From: Spartobacteria bacterium
Lineage (GTDB): Bacteria > Verrucomicrobiota > Kiritimatiellia > RZYC01
DNA: 38,125 bases
NCBI GenBank assembly: GCA_009930475.1
Contig: RZYC01000037.1
Span: forward strand, 1 to 38,125
Direction: 5' to 3'
Shown here: in pieces, positions 17,201 through 25,402 of the stretch
Layout: each line of letters begins with the position of its first letter
Numbering within the stretch: the first letter of the stretch is position 1
The notes under the pieces: model-generated
The model's input: the letters and a program-made list of their open reading frames with translations, nothing else
Told to the model about the DNA's origin: nothing
The model's database searches: none
Made by a program: the position numbers and the translations under genes

Positions 17201-17509
17201 TTTTTCCACGTCGGGGTTTTGTGCGACACCTTTATTTTCAGGGGCTTGCGCAATGGTCGTACGTTTCTGTTCAAAGGCCTGCTGCGCCTCTTTCAGTTGC
17301 TTCTGCGCCTGCGGATTGTTGGGATCCTTCTCGTATTTTTTCTGAATTTCACCCACCTGATCATCATAGTCGGCACGGGCTTCCTGCACCTGTTTCCAAT
17401 AATGATCAAAGGCTTTTACATCCGTATCGCTGCTGGCAGACACCCCGCCGGTCCAGCATGTTAGCAAAAGGATGCATACAGGAACTATCATCCATCGATT
17501 CGTTTTCAT
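14273..17509 (-). CDS. giant exported hydrophilic protein with coiled coil, Ser/Thr linker and amphipathic beta module
   Basis: This 1078-aa protein has a signal peptide (about residues 1-25, ending GGVSA). Residues 30-180 form a Gln/Lys/Glu-rich coiled coil. Residues 200-500 are mixed, with short runs similar to YD-like DPDTGKIVRDSEGKPV and helices rich in Lys/Ala. Residues 500-700 are a low-complexity Thr/Ser/Lys/Glu linker. Residues 780-965 form an amphipathic beta module of alternating small and apolar residues (GKGEVKVGAEFSAKGDVSAG, KGEVSVGVGIKGTADAEL), like regions preceding toxin tips in polymorphic-toxin proteins. The last 110 residues are basic and match nothing I know. It is third in an operon 31 bases after the TPR gene, with AAAGGAGCGG before the ATG. 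Function unknown; surface structure or secreted effector. Confidence 0.7.
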   Translation of the reverse strand: MKTNRWMIVPVCILLLTCWTGGVSASSDTDVKAFDHYWKQVQEARADYDDQVGEIQKKYEKDPNNPQAQKQLKEAQQAFEQKRTTIAQAPENKGVAQNPDVEKQYWQQKHQTYKQDSDAAEKRLQAQLDGIRKRYPNAAEHPVARRQIQQATQEYQNRSRELAAEHQKDIQDMVKDEMNKKTQGRTSKTAAPIKTTAGTGLYKKDPDTGKIVRDSEGKPVLNPSHRGTEGDYDGEAGHLTADPDSVKTILKAKGLGDVSVEDRPGYVTIGDGKDGLNITLNKGGESMGEPGSSGHEAKVTTDAQSKETYVSVAMKEGQPGRSYVEVQDHKKKAMKGLKTDPAKLVRDSDALQGLAKGTSKSIASADLSDDDLRKVIKDNDLQETPRSLRRKLSRLKEGQAKAPDGVGIHEGNMGKYQKACQDIIDTAESKAAAKKDADIADAKKEIKKLAGSDDPADKKKAADLRKQLAVTNVRSKLAREANEKREKGEDLTPPPTTKRRPESERKTAGSDESKDKKGTSESDENGTDKGRTKSAYSGISEDKNLAGGTTTEEHSGKTVAKKDGSEVTTTHDKTTKTGLTGSSSEETKTTTTTQADGSQKTTSKTDSEQKGLLAGNSKSTSTTESESDASGSKSKTTSSTTEKDTFTTKTTQQTTTTTTTPDGAEKTTGQKSETTSVGGKPVVNKETESESSSQTHKVNVVDNDGNVVGKGSVKTGTSHETETTKIGDTTVGKKHTIGGEAEGKFNRDEADKPTKAPPAVKVNIKIADNVEVKEDASSTHETGGATKVGDAEFSGNIKAEFGHTKSQVGTTITVEPDGSVKVEGIYHKEANLVKISGGGKATGKVGDAEFGLEGKGEVKVGAEFSAKGDVSAGPDGVKAHGEIDIFAGMKAEGELSASADLNEYVGISVKGTMKGEVSVGVGIKGTADAELSWTKVKISGSLAGALGLGTGGSATVEIDGSVLITGVNLAKVAESDKKSAILAAIIKKTKTGQMKLPNGKKWKDIIPDMDKKIEWIVKHPQLVKKGEEADAIMKAMEFEKGKGKGKYVSVKKNQKDWYCTNRPQIKAPVKLPPVVHGK
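15410..16012 (-). repeat. Thr/Ser-rich low-complexity coding region
   Basis: It encodes residues 500-700 of the 1078-aa protein. The stretch is rich in ACG/ACC/TCC codons read on the minus strand, with imperfect units such as GSEVTTTHDKTTKTGLTG and TTTTTTTPDGAEKTTGQ. The pattern suggests an extended, possibly O-glycosylated or alternating-strand linker that evolves by slippage. Confidence 0.7.
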
Positions 17510-17540
17510 CTTTCCGCTCCTTTGACCGTCTGCTGACGCA

Positions 17541-18545
17541 TTATGACGCTGTTTTTGCTTTAAATTGCATGACTAATTTCTCTGCACGACTGCGCTGGGC
17601 ATCTGAACCGATGCCGCGATCTAGCAGGTTCTGTACATTCTCTGCGGTTTGACGCGCCGCCTTATCCCCAGCTGGTGTTCGTTCGGCTCTCTGCGACAAG
17701 GCCAAATCGACCAGAAAATCCAGATTCTTATCATCCAGTGCCATCGCCCGTTTAAACGATGCCTGCGCCGCTGTCAGCTGTCCCAGTTTCAGAGAAACCA
17801 ATCCCAGTCCATACCAGCCGCGAGCCATTTTGGGATTCAGATTTACCGCCTGACCGAACACGCCTGCCGCCGCATCGACCGCGCCATAACTAAGCAATAC
17901 AAACCCCAGATCACAACGCACGCCCGCATCTTTGGGTGATGCTGTCAGCAGGGCATTGCAATGGTTCTGCGCCAGATCGTATTCCTTCAGCGTGAGCAGG
18001 TATCCGATCAGTTTAAACTGCGCCGGCTGATTATCGGGATCCAGATCGGCGGCCTGTTCCAGATAGCGAAGTCCCTCCTTTGTCCGTCCTTGAGCCAAAT
18101 AGATTTCCGCCAGATTAAACAGGGTCTGGGTATTATTTGGATCCATTTTTCTGGCCAGAAGAAACTGTTCCATGGCCTTGTCGCCTTTGCCTTCTTTCAG
18201 CATCAGAACACCCAGATTATTATAGGTGTCGGCTTTCAGCGGATTGGCGTCCATGGCCTGCATATAGTAGGCTTCGGCCTGTTTCAAATCGCCCTGTGCC
18301 AACGCCAGATTGCCAAGAATATTGGGCGCGGTCCAGTCCAGCGGATTGGATTCCATCATGTCCGTCAGCATGGATTCGGCTTCTGCCACGTGTTCCTGAT
18401 CCAGTAACTGTTGAACTTTTGCATAGGGTTCCATGATCAGTTCCTCTTCTTGTTTTGCCTCTTTTTCGGCGGCATTCACCCGCCAGACCATCACCGCACT
18501 GAGCAGTATGAGGCCCATCCATTTTTTCGTGGTGTTCGTTTTCAT
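17541..18545 (-). CDS. exported tetratricopeptide-repeat protein
   Basis: This 334-aa protein has a signal peptide (about residues 1-25, ending RVNA). It then has about seven TPR units between residues 37 and 285, each with the W/L-G-Y-A-F-A-P pattern (for example NPLKADTYNNLGVLMLKEGK and DPNNTQTLFNLAEIYLAQGR). TPR superhelices bind peptides, so it probably scaffolds or chaperones the giant proteins encoded on either side. It starts 41 bases after the 2221-aa gene and ends 31 bases before the 1078-aa gene. The ribosome site is TGGAGGGC. Confidence 0.85.
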   Translation of the reverse strand: MKTNTTKKWMGLILLSAVMVWRVNAAEKEAKQEEELIMEPYAKVQQLLDQEHVAEAESMLTDMMESNPLDWTAPNILGNLALAQGDLKQAEAYYMQAMDANPLKADTYNNLGVLMLKEGKGDKAMEQFLLARKMDPNNTQTLFNLAEIYLAQGRTKEGLRYLEQAADLDPDNQPAQFKLIGYLLTLKEYDLAQNHCNALLTASPKDAGVRCDLGFVLLSYGAVDAAAGVFGQAVNLNPKMARGWYGLGLVSLKLGQLTAAQASFKRAMALDDKNLDFLVDLALSQRAERTPAGDKAARQTAENVQNLLDRGIGSDAQRSRAEKLVMQFKAKTAS

Positions 18546-18586
18546 ATGTAAAGCCCTCCAGCTATATCCTCTGTTTTATGTAAATT

Positions 18587-21500
18587 TTATTCTTTTTCCG
18601 GTAGCGGCATAACCACATTTCCTTGTTGGAAAATATCGACGATGCCCAGTCCGCGTATTCGTAACAGACCCGGTTCTGCTTCTTTTACTTTGGCATCCTG
18701 CTTCTGACCCGGCAGGGGCTGACGCGTGCAGTTGACCGGCTGGGAATACCTATTCACGGTTCCGCTGCGATCCGCCACCAGTACTTCGATGGTTTGATTT
18801 CCGTAATACAGCGGAATATGGGTTCGCGCTGTGCGTCCCGTAAATTTGGCAACACGCCAGGGATATCCCGCCATACGGGCTCCCACCAGCGCCACCTGTG
18901 GAGACACTTTGACCAGTACATGCGTGGCTCGGGCCTGGATATTGGTTCCGGCCTGTGGATACAGGATTTCGGCCTCGGGCTTTTCTGTTTCCACCCGTAC
19001 GGAGAATATTTTTTCTGTGAATTTACCACCGTCATCTTCGGCCCGTATCTGAATACGATGTTCGCCGGGCTGCATCAGGCAGGTGCCGGCCCATTCGTTG
19101 TTTTTCTGCTCTGTCAGTGCCGTCCAGAGGCCTCCGTCGATGCAGGCGTGAACCTGGCCGACGCCGGTGTCATCTTCGGCTTTAATGCGCAGCGGAGTGA
19201 CTGATTTCGTTAGAACGGCTTCTGGAACAGGCTGCAGGAAAGTGATGGTCGGAGGCACATCCTCGCCCATAACGCTCACAAATAATTTGGCTTCATTGTT
19301 GGAGCGATTTGCATCTCCCAAAGCCTTTTCCGGGTCAACCACAACGCTCAGTTCATGGTCGCCGCCCTGTGCCGTCCAAGGGATGCGTACCATAATAGAT
19401 CCCGATTCCGGGACGTCCGGAATAATAATGCGCGCCGCTTCGACGGCTTTGCTTCCCGCCTTTTTATCCATCAGCACCACGGGCACATCCGGTGGTGAAG
19501 TCGCACCTAAGTTGCGCATGGGCACCGTGATATAGGCCCGCATTCCTGAGTGAAGCTGTGCCGCACCCAGCAGTTCCATTTCCGACGACGATACGCTGTA
19601 ATCCGGCGCATCCAGTGATAATCCTTCGATTTCCATGGCCCGGTTATAGGCATCGGCCTGATTGGTTCCCGCGCTCCAAACGGGCGTGGCGGTCAAGCGG
19701 ATGTTAAACCGGAAATCGCTGTTCACCACATAGTGTCCGCCGCGCAAATGCGTGGAACGAATGCCGATTTCATTGCCTTCGGTCTGTCCCATTTCGTTGA
19801 ATCGAAAGGCTCGGGGCGGGATGAAAAACGCGTAGTTTCCGTTGGGGATGGTGTCGCGCAGTCGGCCGATGACGCTGCCGTTCATCACGATATCCACGTC
19901 ATGCGGATGGTAGGAATTGCGATTCCATGGCAGGGTGAAACCCATTTCCAGCCAGGCTTCGACGATGTTGGTTTCTTCCCATTTTCCGTCTTTCTGGAAG
20001 GCGGAATATTCGAATACGCCATCCATCCCGATGTCGGCATGAACGAAATCTATCTCGCCATTGCCGTCGGTATCGTCGCCCACCCACAGGACGTCGTCGG
20101 GGGCAAACACATACCAGCGATCGGGAAATTCATCGCCATTCAAATCTTCGGGCAGTTCTTTGGTCGTCCAGTCGACGGATTCGGGATGCAGCTTGTCCGC
20201 TGCCTTGGCCGCCGTAACCATTCGGTCGTATTCTGCGGTATCCATGGTATTGCCTTCGGGCAATAGATAGATGTTATAGAGCTTTTCATTGTCGGCCAAA
20301 GTTACATCGTAGTCTTCAGTGAAGGTCTTATTCAGTCCGCGTGCGATTAAATGGGCCTGCACGCTTTTGAAGCTGTCATATAATCGCGGTGTTACGGTGA
20401 CGTCGACGTGCCGTCCGGCTGGCAGCAGGCCGTGGAAGATAGCAGGGGAGATGAATACGTCGGTATTGTCGCTGGACACTGCCAGATCGGTAATGGTATC
20501 GCCGTTATTTTTGATGCGGTATTTGCGACCCAGTCCATAGGCGGTGTCGCCTAGATATTGCCAGGCCAGCTTGATTTTTGGCAGTCGTACACTCAGATTG
20601 ACCACCGCCTCGTCGGCCAGTCCGTCTTCCGATGTGATGCGCACGGAAAACGTATGTTCGGCAGTCATCACATCCTGTGCGCTGATGCCCAGCATGAATT
20701 CGCGTTCTTCACCGGGTTGTAATTCAAAGGGCGCATCTTCCGAGCCCTGACCGACAAATCCCACCAATAACAGTGGATCGGCGGGCTGGCCGCATTCCAG
20801 ACGTACTGTCAATGGTTCTTCGCCGTTATTGCGCACGGAGATGCCCACGCGCTGATTGTAATCGCGGTTGATATTGGCTCCGTAGGATGCACGGCCGAAG
20901 GCCAGTCCTTTGACCAGTTTGAAGCTGCGCTCGGGGCTCGTTTCTTTTCCGCTGACTGCTTTGTATACGTAGGATTTCCCCGGCGTCAGTCCCTGAATCG
21001 ATACGGTGCGGAATCGACCGTCTTCACCCACGCTTTTTTCCCATTTCTCTGCACCGACTTCTTTGTAAAGGACTTCCGCCCCGCCAAAACGTGTTCCCGA
21101 CCAGCTGATCATTACGTTTTCTCCTGAAATTTCAGCGCCGTCACGTGGTTGCAGGCCGAAGAAGGGGGAGAGGGTGAATGTGCGTTCCAGTGTGGCTTCA
21201 TTGCCGCGTGAATCCACGGCAATGACGTCCAGTCGGTGTGTTTCCGGCCCTAACTGATCCCATTGGACGGGCAGTTCATAGGGCGGAGAGTAATCGACAA
21301 ACGCCGGGTTATCATCCAGTGTAAAGCTTACCTTTTCCACTGCGGCACGACTGAAACTTATGGCGTGTACGCTCATTTTTATGGGATCTGACAGAACCTG
21401 TCCGTCTTCCAGTCCCGTCTGCAGCATGATGCCTTCGCGTGCTTGATGTTCCTTGGCATCGATCCAGAAGTGAAGGGTCGACGTGACGCCGTTGGTGTCG

Positions 21501-24500
21501 GACATCATGGCTTTGGCTGCAAAAATGCCGGCTTTGGGCATGCGGTAGGCCGTTTCGCCTTCTTTTTTGACCGTCACGTCGCCTTTGCCGTCGCCATTGA
21601 CGTCAATGACTACTTTTTCAGGGCGAGGCACTTTGGGTATCTCTGTGCGCGAGAAGTAGAGCTGCCGTCCGCCCGACACATCGACTTGTATGCTGTCGGC
21701 CGGGATCGGTGTTGATTGTTCTGACACCATGATGTACCCGGGTTTTAAGGAACGTGCGTTATTCCCCCATTCGTTGAGCTGTATTCGATAACGACGAGGT
21801 TCCGTCCCCTTGATGGGCAGTTCGAAGACGCCTTCGTAATAGCCTTTGTCTATCAGTAATGCGTCATTTTCGTCGTCGAACACCCGAATCTGGGTCTGCA
21901 TGGAATTGATGCAGCGAATAATGAAGTTGGTGCCGGTTTTGTCATTGTAAATAAACGTATCCACATCATCAATCAGATCAAAGGAATAGGACTGCGCCTG
22001 TTTTAGCTCTAGCTGACGCGGTTTGTCTTCTGCCAGCGGCACGGTTTCTGCCGGTTCAGCACGCCCCAGCTTAACGTCAAGATGATAGGGGCGGGGAGTG
22101 CAGTCGTTGTTTCCCCATTCCATTATGCGCAGCCAGTAGCTGCCTGGCAGTACAGCACCGCCTACGGCCACGTTGGGTGGATAGAATCCTTTGTCAAACA
22201 CCGCATTGGTCTGACTGTCAAACAGAGTCAGATGCAATTGCAGCGGGGTCGTGCCGGTCACGCTCAGCCAGCCGGGAAATGCGGGTGTAATCTGGTAATA
22301 ATCCTGATCCTGATAGGGGAAGATGGATCCGGCCAGAACCTCGCCGGCTTCCAGGGGAAAGGCGGTTTCCATGGTTTCGTTGCGCTGCGCCTGTTCCATG
22401 TCTTCGGAAGGCTCAAACCATGCTGATAGTGTGTAGGGGCGCGATGAGGCATTGTTGTCTCCCCATTCGCTCACAAAGGCATAGACTGTTTCTGCGCCGC
22501 CGCAGTCATAGAGTATTCTGAGTTTCTGATTCTCATAGACGCCTTTTTCGGTGACCCGCTGGCCGTCGGGACGATAGATCGCAACATAGAATTGTATAGG
22601 GGCGGTGCCGTCGACATGCAGTCGTCCCGCTCCCGGACATTTGATTTCATACAAATCCGAATCACCCAGCGGCCAAATGGATTGACTGAGACAGGTCCCT
22701 AGTTCCATTTGTCTCGCGGCACGTAGGGGGCGATTGGTCATCGACGGATCGTCGATCCCGTCATCCGGTACGAAATCCATCGTTATGGTATAGGGTTCCG
22801 TTGATTCAGCATTGTTGCCCCATTCGGAGGCAAGAATCATATAATCGCCAGATTCCGGTATCCGTGCCTGAACCTTGAGCGGCGTTCCCGCATAGACGCC
22901 CCCGTCGGCCAATCGATTGGTCTGCATATCATAAATAGCAATGTAGCGTTGCAGGGCATGAGGTTCTGTTTTTACTTGTACCACGCCCGGACGCGGTGCA
23001 TGAAAACGAAAGTAGTCTTGATCGCCTGTGGGCAGGGTTACGCCTGATACAGATTCTCCGGTCCGCATAAGTCGTGCCGTCTCCATGGTGTCGTTGGGTT
23101 CCATGGGATCAGGTGCAGGAACCGCTTGAATGGTTGCCATCTGTTTTTCCGGTGATGCCCCGTTGCGGCCCCATTCTTCTATTTGCAGAAAATAAGTGCC
23201 GGCTTTTAGTCCGGGCGATACGATGTGCGTGGGTGAACCGGCATACACGCCCTGATCGGTGATGCGCTGGCCGTCTTTGTTCATCAGCAGAACGTATCGC
23301 TGTATCGGTCCCTCTGCGACGTCAATAATGATTGTGCCGTCCGTCGGTAATTCTATCTGAAAGATATCGACATCATCATTGCGATCGATCTTAAAAGCAA
23401 TGGGAACCCCGATGGGGACTTTCTGGGCTTCGGTAATGCTGTTATTGCTTTCCTGTTCGGCGATTTCTGCCACGGGTGTCAATGCGATCGCTGTTGTTGA
23501 TTGTCCTCCCAGTTCCATCATCTGAGAGACGGGGACATATCCTTCCGCAGCAACAGTGATCACGCCCAAACGGCGCATCAGTAATCCGTTTTGTTCGCTG
23601 CGACGGGTCCATTGTCCCACAGGAATATCCGAAAATCGAACCATTCCCCGTGTGTCTGAAAGGGCATCCAGCAATGCGCCGGCACCAATTGCTGCTTCCC
23701 ATACTACATGTGCGTTGGGCAACGCTTTCCCTGTTAGTTTATCTGTAATCGCTACGGTTACCCCTTCCCTTGACTGTACTTTGGGAGACAAAGCGATATC
23801 GAACGATACGTGTGTTCGCCGAATGTCCCAGTCTGCCTGTTGCTTTTCAAAGCCGTCGGCCCCAATGGTTACATCATACTGGCCTTCCGGTATGCGCAGG
23901 AAGGCCAGTTGGCCGTCAAAGTCTGTGCGCCCGTCAAATGTCCCCTGAATCGTTGCTTTGACTTTTTTAGGCTGCAGCTGGATCAATGCGCCACTGATGG
24001 GTAAACCCGTTACGTGGTCTGTGATTCGACAAGTTATATCTAGGTCATCCTGAGATTGAATGGGTAATATAACAGGAGCCGCATTTTTTTCTACTTTCAC
24101 CGTTTGTTTCATGCTGGCAAAGCCTGGCTGCTCTATAACGCATTCAACCGTTCCCATCGGCATATTATCAAAGGTGACCCGTCCTTGATCATCCGTTACC
24201 AGAGCTGCATCGCCGGCCTGAACCCGAACATTGGCCACCGGGCCTAGATCCATTTGCATTTTGCCCTCTTGGAACGACTTCATGCGTGAGGGGACTTTTT
24301 GGCCTTTCAATCCAAACCGCATGACGCCATGCCCATCACACAGCACATATAACGACCCGTCTGCCGTACTGAATTCCAGCGAACGCGGATTTCGTAAACG
24401 CGACAGAACGATGGTGTATGCGCCGTCCGTTCCCAGTCGCACGATCTGACCCCGTTCAGGAATCGACGCATAAAAACCCTCCGGGAAAACGCGGCCGTCA

Positions 24501-25252
24501 GAATACGCCAGCCCGCTGAATGATTCGCCATCCGCAGCCTTTGCAACAAGCGTACAAACGCCATCCGCCACTTTGTATACTGCTGCGTTACCGCCCATAG
24601 GCCAGCCACCCGGCAGGTTGACCACATACAAATCACTGGATGTAGCACCATAGGCCAGTGTATACAATCCCGGTGGGGGTGCATTCGTAATTAGCGCAGT
24701 CTCCGCAACGCCTTCCTCTGATAAGTTCCAAACATTCTCGCGTTCAAAATCACTGAAAGTCCAGCCGCCCGCCGGATTCACCACCACGTCGCCCAGTCCA
24801 TACAGATCAGTACGTGCCAAGCTCAATCGCCGAGCCGCTCCATCTTTTGACAGCTGAAACAACCCCCATTGTCCATTTCCGCTGTCCGGCCAGTAATCCA
24901 GCGATACCAGCCAATCGTTCCCCCAGACAGCCGCCGCTTTGCCGTTTATTCCACCCAGTAATTCATTGCTGACCACCGACGTCCCGTTCATTCCCGTCAG
25001 CGCACCCAGTCGATCCCGTCGACTGGAAAAAGCATATACCTGCCCCGCCTGATCCTGACACAGTTGTCCGCCAAGTGGCTCATTCGATAAAAACACATCC
25101 ACTCGCACCCGATCTGTCAGCTCATCTGACATCTCCACAGGCTCCAGCGTCACCACAGAATGGACAGCCATATCCAACGGAACTCCTGCCTGAACCACCA
25201 TTCGAAGAACAAATAACAAAATCCATCCGCCAAACAAAACTCCTGTGCGCAT
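18587..25252 (-). CDS. giant exported modular protein: propeller, CarboxypepD-like, five EWGxN repeats, Ig/CARDB modules
   Basis: This protein has 2221 aa when started at the ATG at 25252, which has a perfect AAGGAGG six bases upstream; the frame is open 8 codons further. The order is: signal peptide (MRTGVLFGGWILLFVLRMVVQA); beta-propeller-like region, about 55-320 (SSDLYVVNLPGGW, DGSLYVLCDG); three carboxypeptidase-regulatory-like beta sandwiches, 330-595; five pre-peptidase-C-terminal-like repeats, 600-1180; a DVNGDGKGD calcium loop; Ig/FN3-like domains, 1240-1445; CARDB-like domains around 1450-1650; DLNGDEFPDRW and DDTDGNGEID loops near 1700-1740; CARDB and Ig-like domains to 2190. No catalytic motif or sorting signal is visible. 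I infer a surface or periplasmic adhesive/structural protein, first gene of a three-gene operon. Confidence 0.8.
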   Translation of the reverse strand: MRTGVLFGGWILLFVLRMVVQAGVPLDMAVHSVVTLEPVEMSDELTDRVRVDVFLSNEPLGGQLCQDQAGQVYAFSSRRDRLGALTGMNGTSVVSNELLGGINGKAAAVWGNDWLVSLDYWPDSGNGQWGLFQLSKDGAARRLSLARTDLYGLGDVVVNPAGGWTFSDFERENVWNLSEEGVAETALITNAPPPGLYTLAYGATSSDLYVVNLPGGWPMGGNAAVYKVADGVCTLVAKAADGESFSGLAYSDGRVFPEGFYASIPERGQIVRLGTDGAYTIVLSRLRNPRSLEFSTADGSLYVLCDGHGVMRFGLKGQKVPSRMKSFQEGKMQMDLGPVANVRVQAGDAALVTDDQGRVTFDNMPMGTVECVIEQPGFASMKQTVKVEKNAAPVILPIQSQDDLDITCRITDHVTGLPISGALIQLQPKKVKATIQGTFDGRTDFDGQLAFLRIPEGQYDVTIGADGFEKQQADWDIRRTHVSFDIALSPKVQSREGVTVAITDKLTGKALPNAHVVWEAAIGAGALLDALSDTRGMVRFSDIPVGQWTRRSEQNGLLMRRLGVITVAAEGYVPVSQMMELGGQSTTAIALTPVAEIAEQESNNSITEAQKVPIGVPIAFKIDRNDDVDIFQIELPTDGTIIIDVAEGPIQRYVLLMNKDGQRITDQGVYAGSPTHIVSPGLKAGTYFLQIEEWGRNGASPEKQMATIQAVPAPDPMEPNDTMETARLMRTGESVSGVTLPTGDQDYFRFHAPRPGVVQVKTEPHALQRYIAIYDMQTNRLADGGVYAGTPLKVQARIPESGDYMILASEWGNNAESTEPYTITMDFVPDDGIDDPSMTNRPLRAARQMELGTCLSQSIWPLGDSDLYEIKCPGAGRLHVDGTAPIQFYVAIYRPDGQRVTEKGVYENQKLRILYDCGGAETVYAFVSEWGDNNASSRPYTLSAWFEPSEDMEQAQRNETMETAFPLEAGEVLAGSIFPYQDQDYYQITPAFPGWLSVTGTTPLQLHLTLFDSQTNAVFDKGFYPPNVAVGGAVLPGSYWLRIMEWGNNDCTPRPYHLDVKLGRAEPAETVPLAEDKPRQLELKQAQSYSFDLIDDVDTFIYNDKTGTNFIIRCINSMQTQIRVFDDENDALLIDKGYYEGVFELPIKGTEPRRYRIQLNEWGNNARSLKPGYIMVSEQSTPIPADSIQVDVSGGRQLYFSRTEIPKVPRPEKVVIDVNGDGKGDVTVKKEGETAYRMPKAGIFAAKAMMSDTNGVTSTLHFWIDAKEHQAREGIMLQTGLEDGQVLSDPIKMSVHAISFSRAAVEKVSFTLDDNPAFVDYSPPYELPVQWDQLGPETHRLDVIAVDSRGNEATLERTFTLSPFFGLQPRDGAEISGENVMISWSGTRFGGAEVLYKEVGAEKWEKSVGEDGRFRTVSIQGLTPGKSYVYKAVSGKETSPERSFKLVKGLAFGRASYGANINRDYNQRVGISVRNNGEEPLTVRLECGQPADPLLLVGFVGQGSEDAPFELQPGEEREFMLGISAQDVMTAEHTFSVRITSEDGLADEAVVNLSVRLPKIKLAWQYLGDTAYGLGRKYRIKNNGDTITDLAVSSDNTDVFISPAIFHGLLPAGRHVDVTVTPRLYDSFKSVQAHLIARGLNKTFTEDYDVTLADNEKLYNIYLLPEGNTMDTAEYDRMVTAAKAADKLHPESVDWTTKELPEDLNGDEFPDRWYVFAPDDVLWVGDDTDGNGEIDFVHADIGMDGVFEYSAFQKDGKWEETNIVEAWLEMGFTLPWNRNSYHPHDVDIVMNGSVIGRLRDTIPNGNYAFFIPPRAFRFNEMGQTEGNEIGIRSTHLRGGHYVVNSDFRFNIRLTATPVWSAGTNQADAYNRAMEIEGLSLDAPDYSVSSSEMELLGAAQLHSGMRAYITVPMRNLGATSPPDVPVVLMDKKAGSKAVEAARIIIPDVPESGSIMVRIPWTAQGGDHELSVVVDPEKALGDANRSNNEAKLFVSVMGEDVPPTITFLQPVPEAVLTKSVTPLRIKAEDDTGVGQVHACIDGGLWTALTEQKNNEWAGTCLMQPGEHRIQIRAEDDGGKFTEKIFSVRVETEKPEAEILYPQAGTNIQARATHVLVKVSPQVALVGARMAGYPWRVAKFTGRTARTHIPLYYGNQTIEVLVADRSGTVNRYSQPVNCTRQPLPGQKQDAKVKEAEPGLLRIRGLGIVDIFQQGNVVMPLPEKE
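21707..23464 (-). repeat. five tandem ~117-residue protein repeats with EWGxN signature
   Basis: These repeats lie within the 2221-aa protein. The EWG motifs fall at residues 693, 810, 929, 1045 and 1161 (numbering from the ATG at 25252), so the periods are 117, 119, 116 and 116 residues. Each unit opens with xExNxxxxxA, has DxDxF/Y, an aromatic RYVxLM/QRYIAIY strand, a G(V/F/Y)Y turn, and closes with EWGxNxxS. The layout resembles pre-peptidase C-terminal (PPC) domains with an unusual closing motif. Confidence 0.85.
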
Positions 25253-25402
25253 AATCCGCCTCCTTAAAGCATGCATTCCATTAACGATGGGATGTTATCG
25301 CTCCTGTATCAAAAAAACAAATTATTTTTAAATAATGAATTAGGACAGACCCATAATCATTTTCATGTTGACATGCGGATCTCGATGTGTTCAGTTCATG
25401 TC

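Noticed and set aside
17440-17470. possible lipobox (LLTC) in the signal peptide of the 1078-aa protein
   Set aside because: Thr precedes the Cys where Gly, Ala or Ser is expected, and a standard cleavage site follows near VSA.
21443-22426. plus-strand ORFs opposite the EWGxN repeat region
   Set aside because: They are shadows of the giant gene; the repeated antisense pattern follows the repeats on the other strand.
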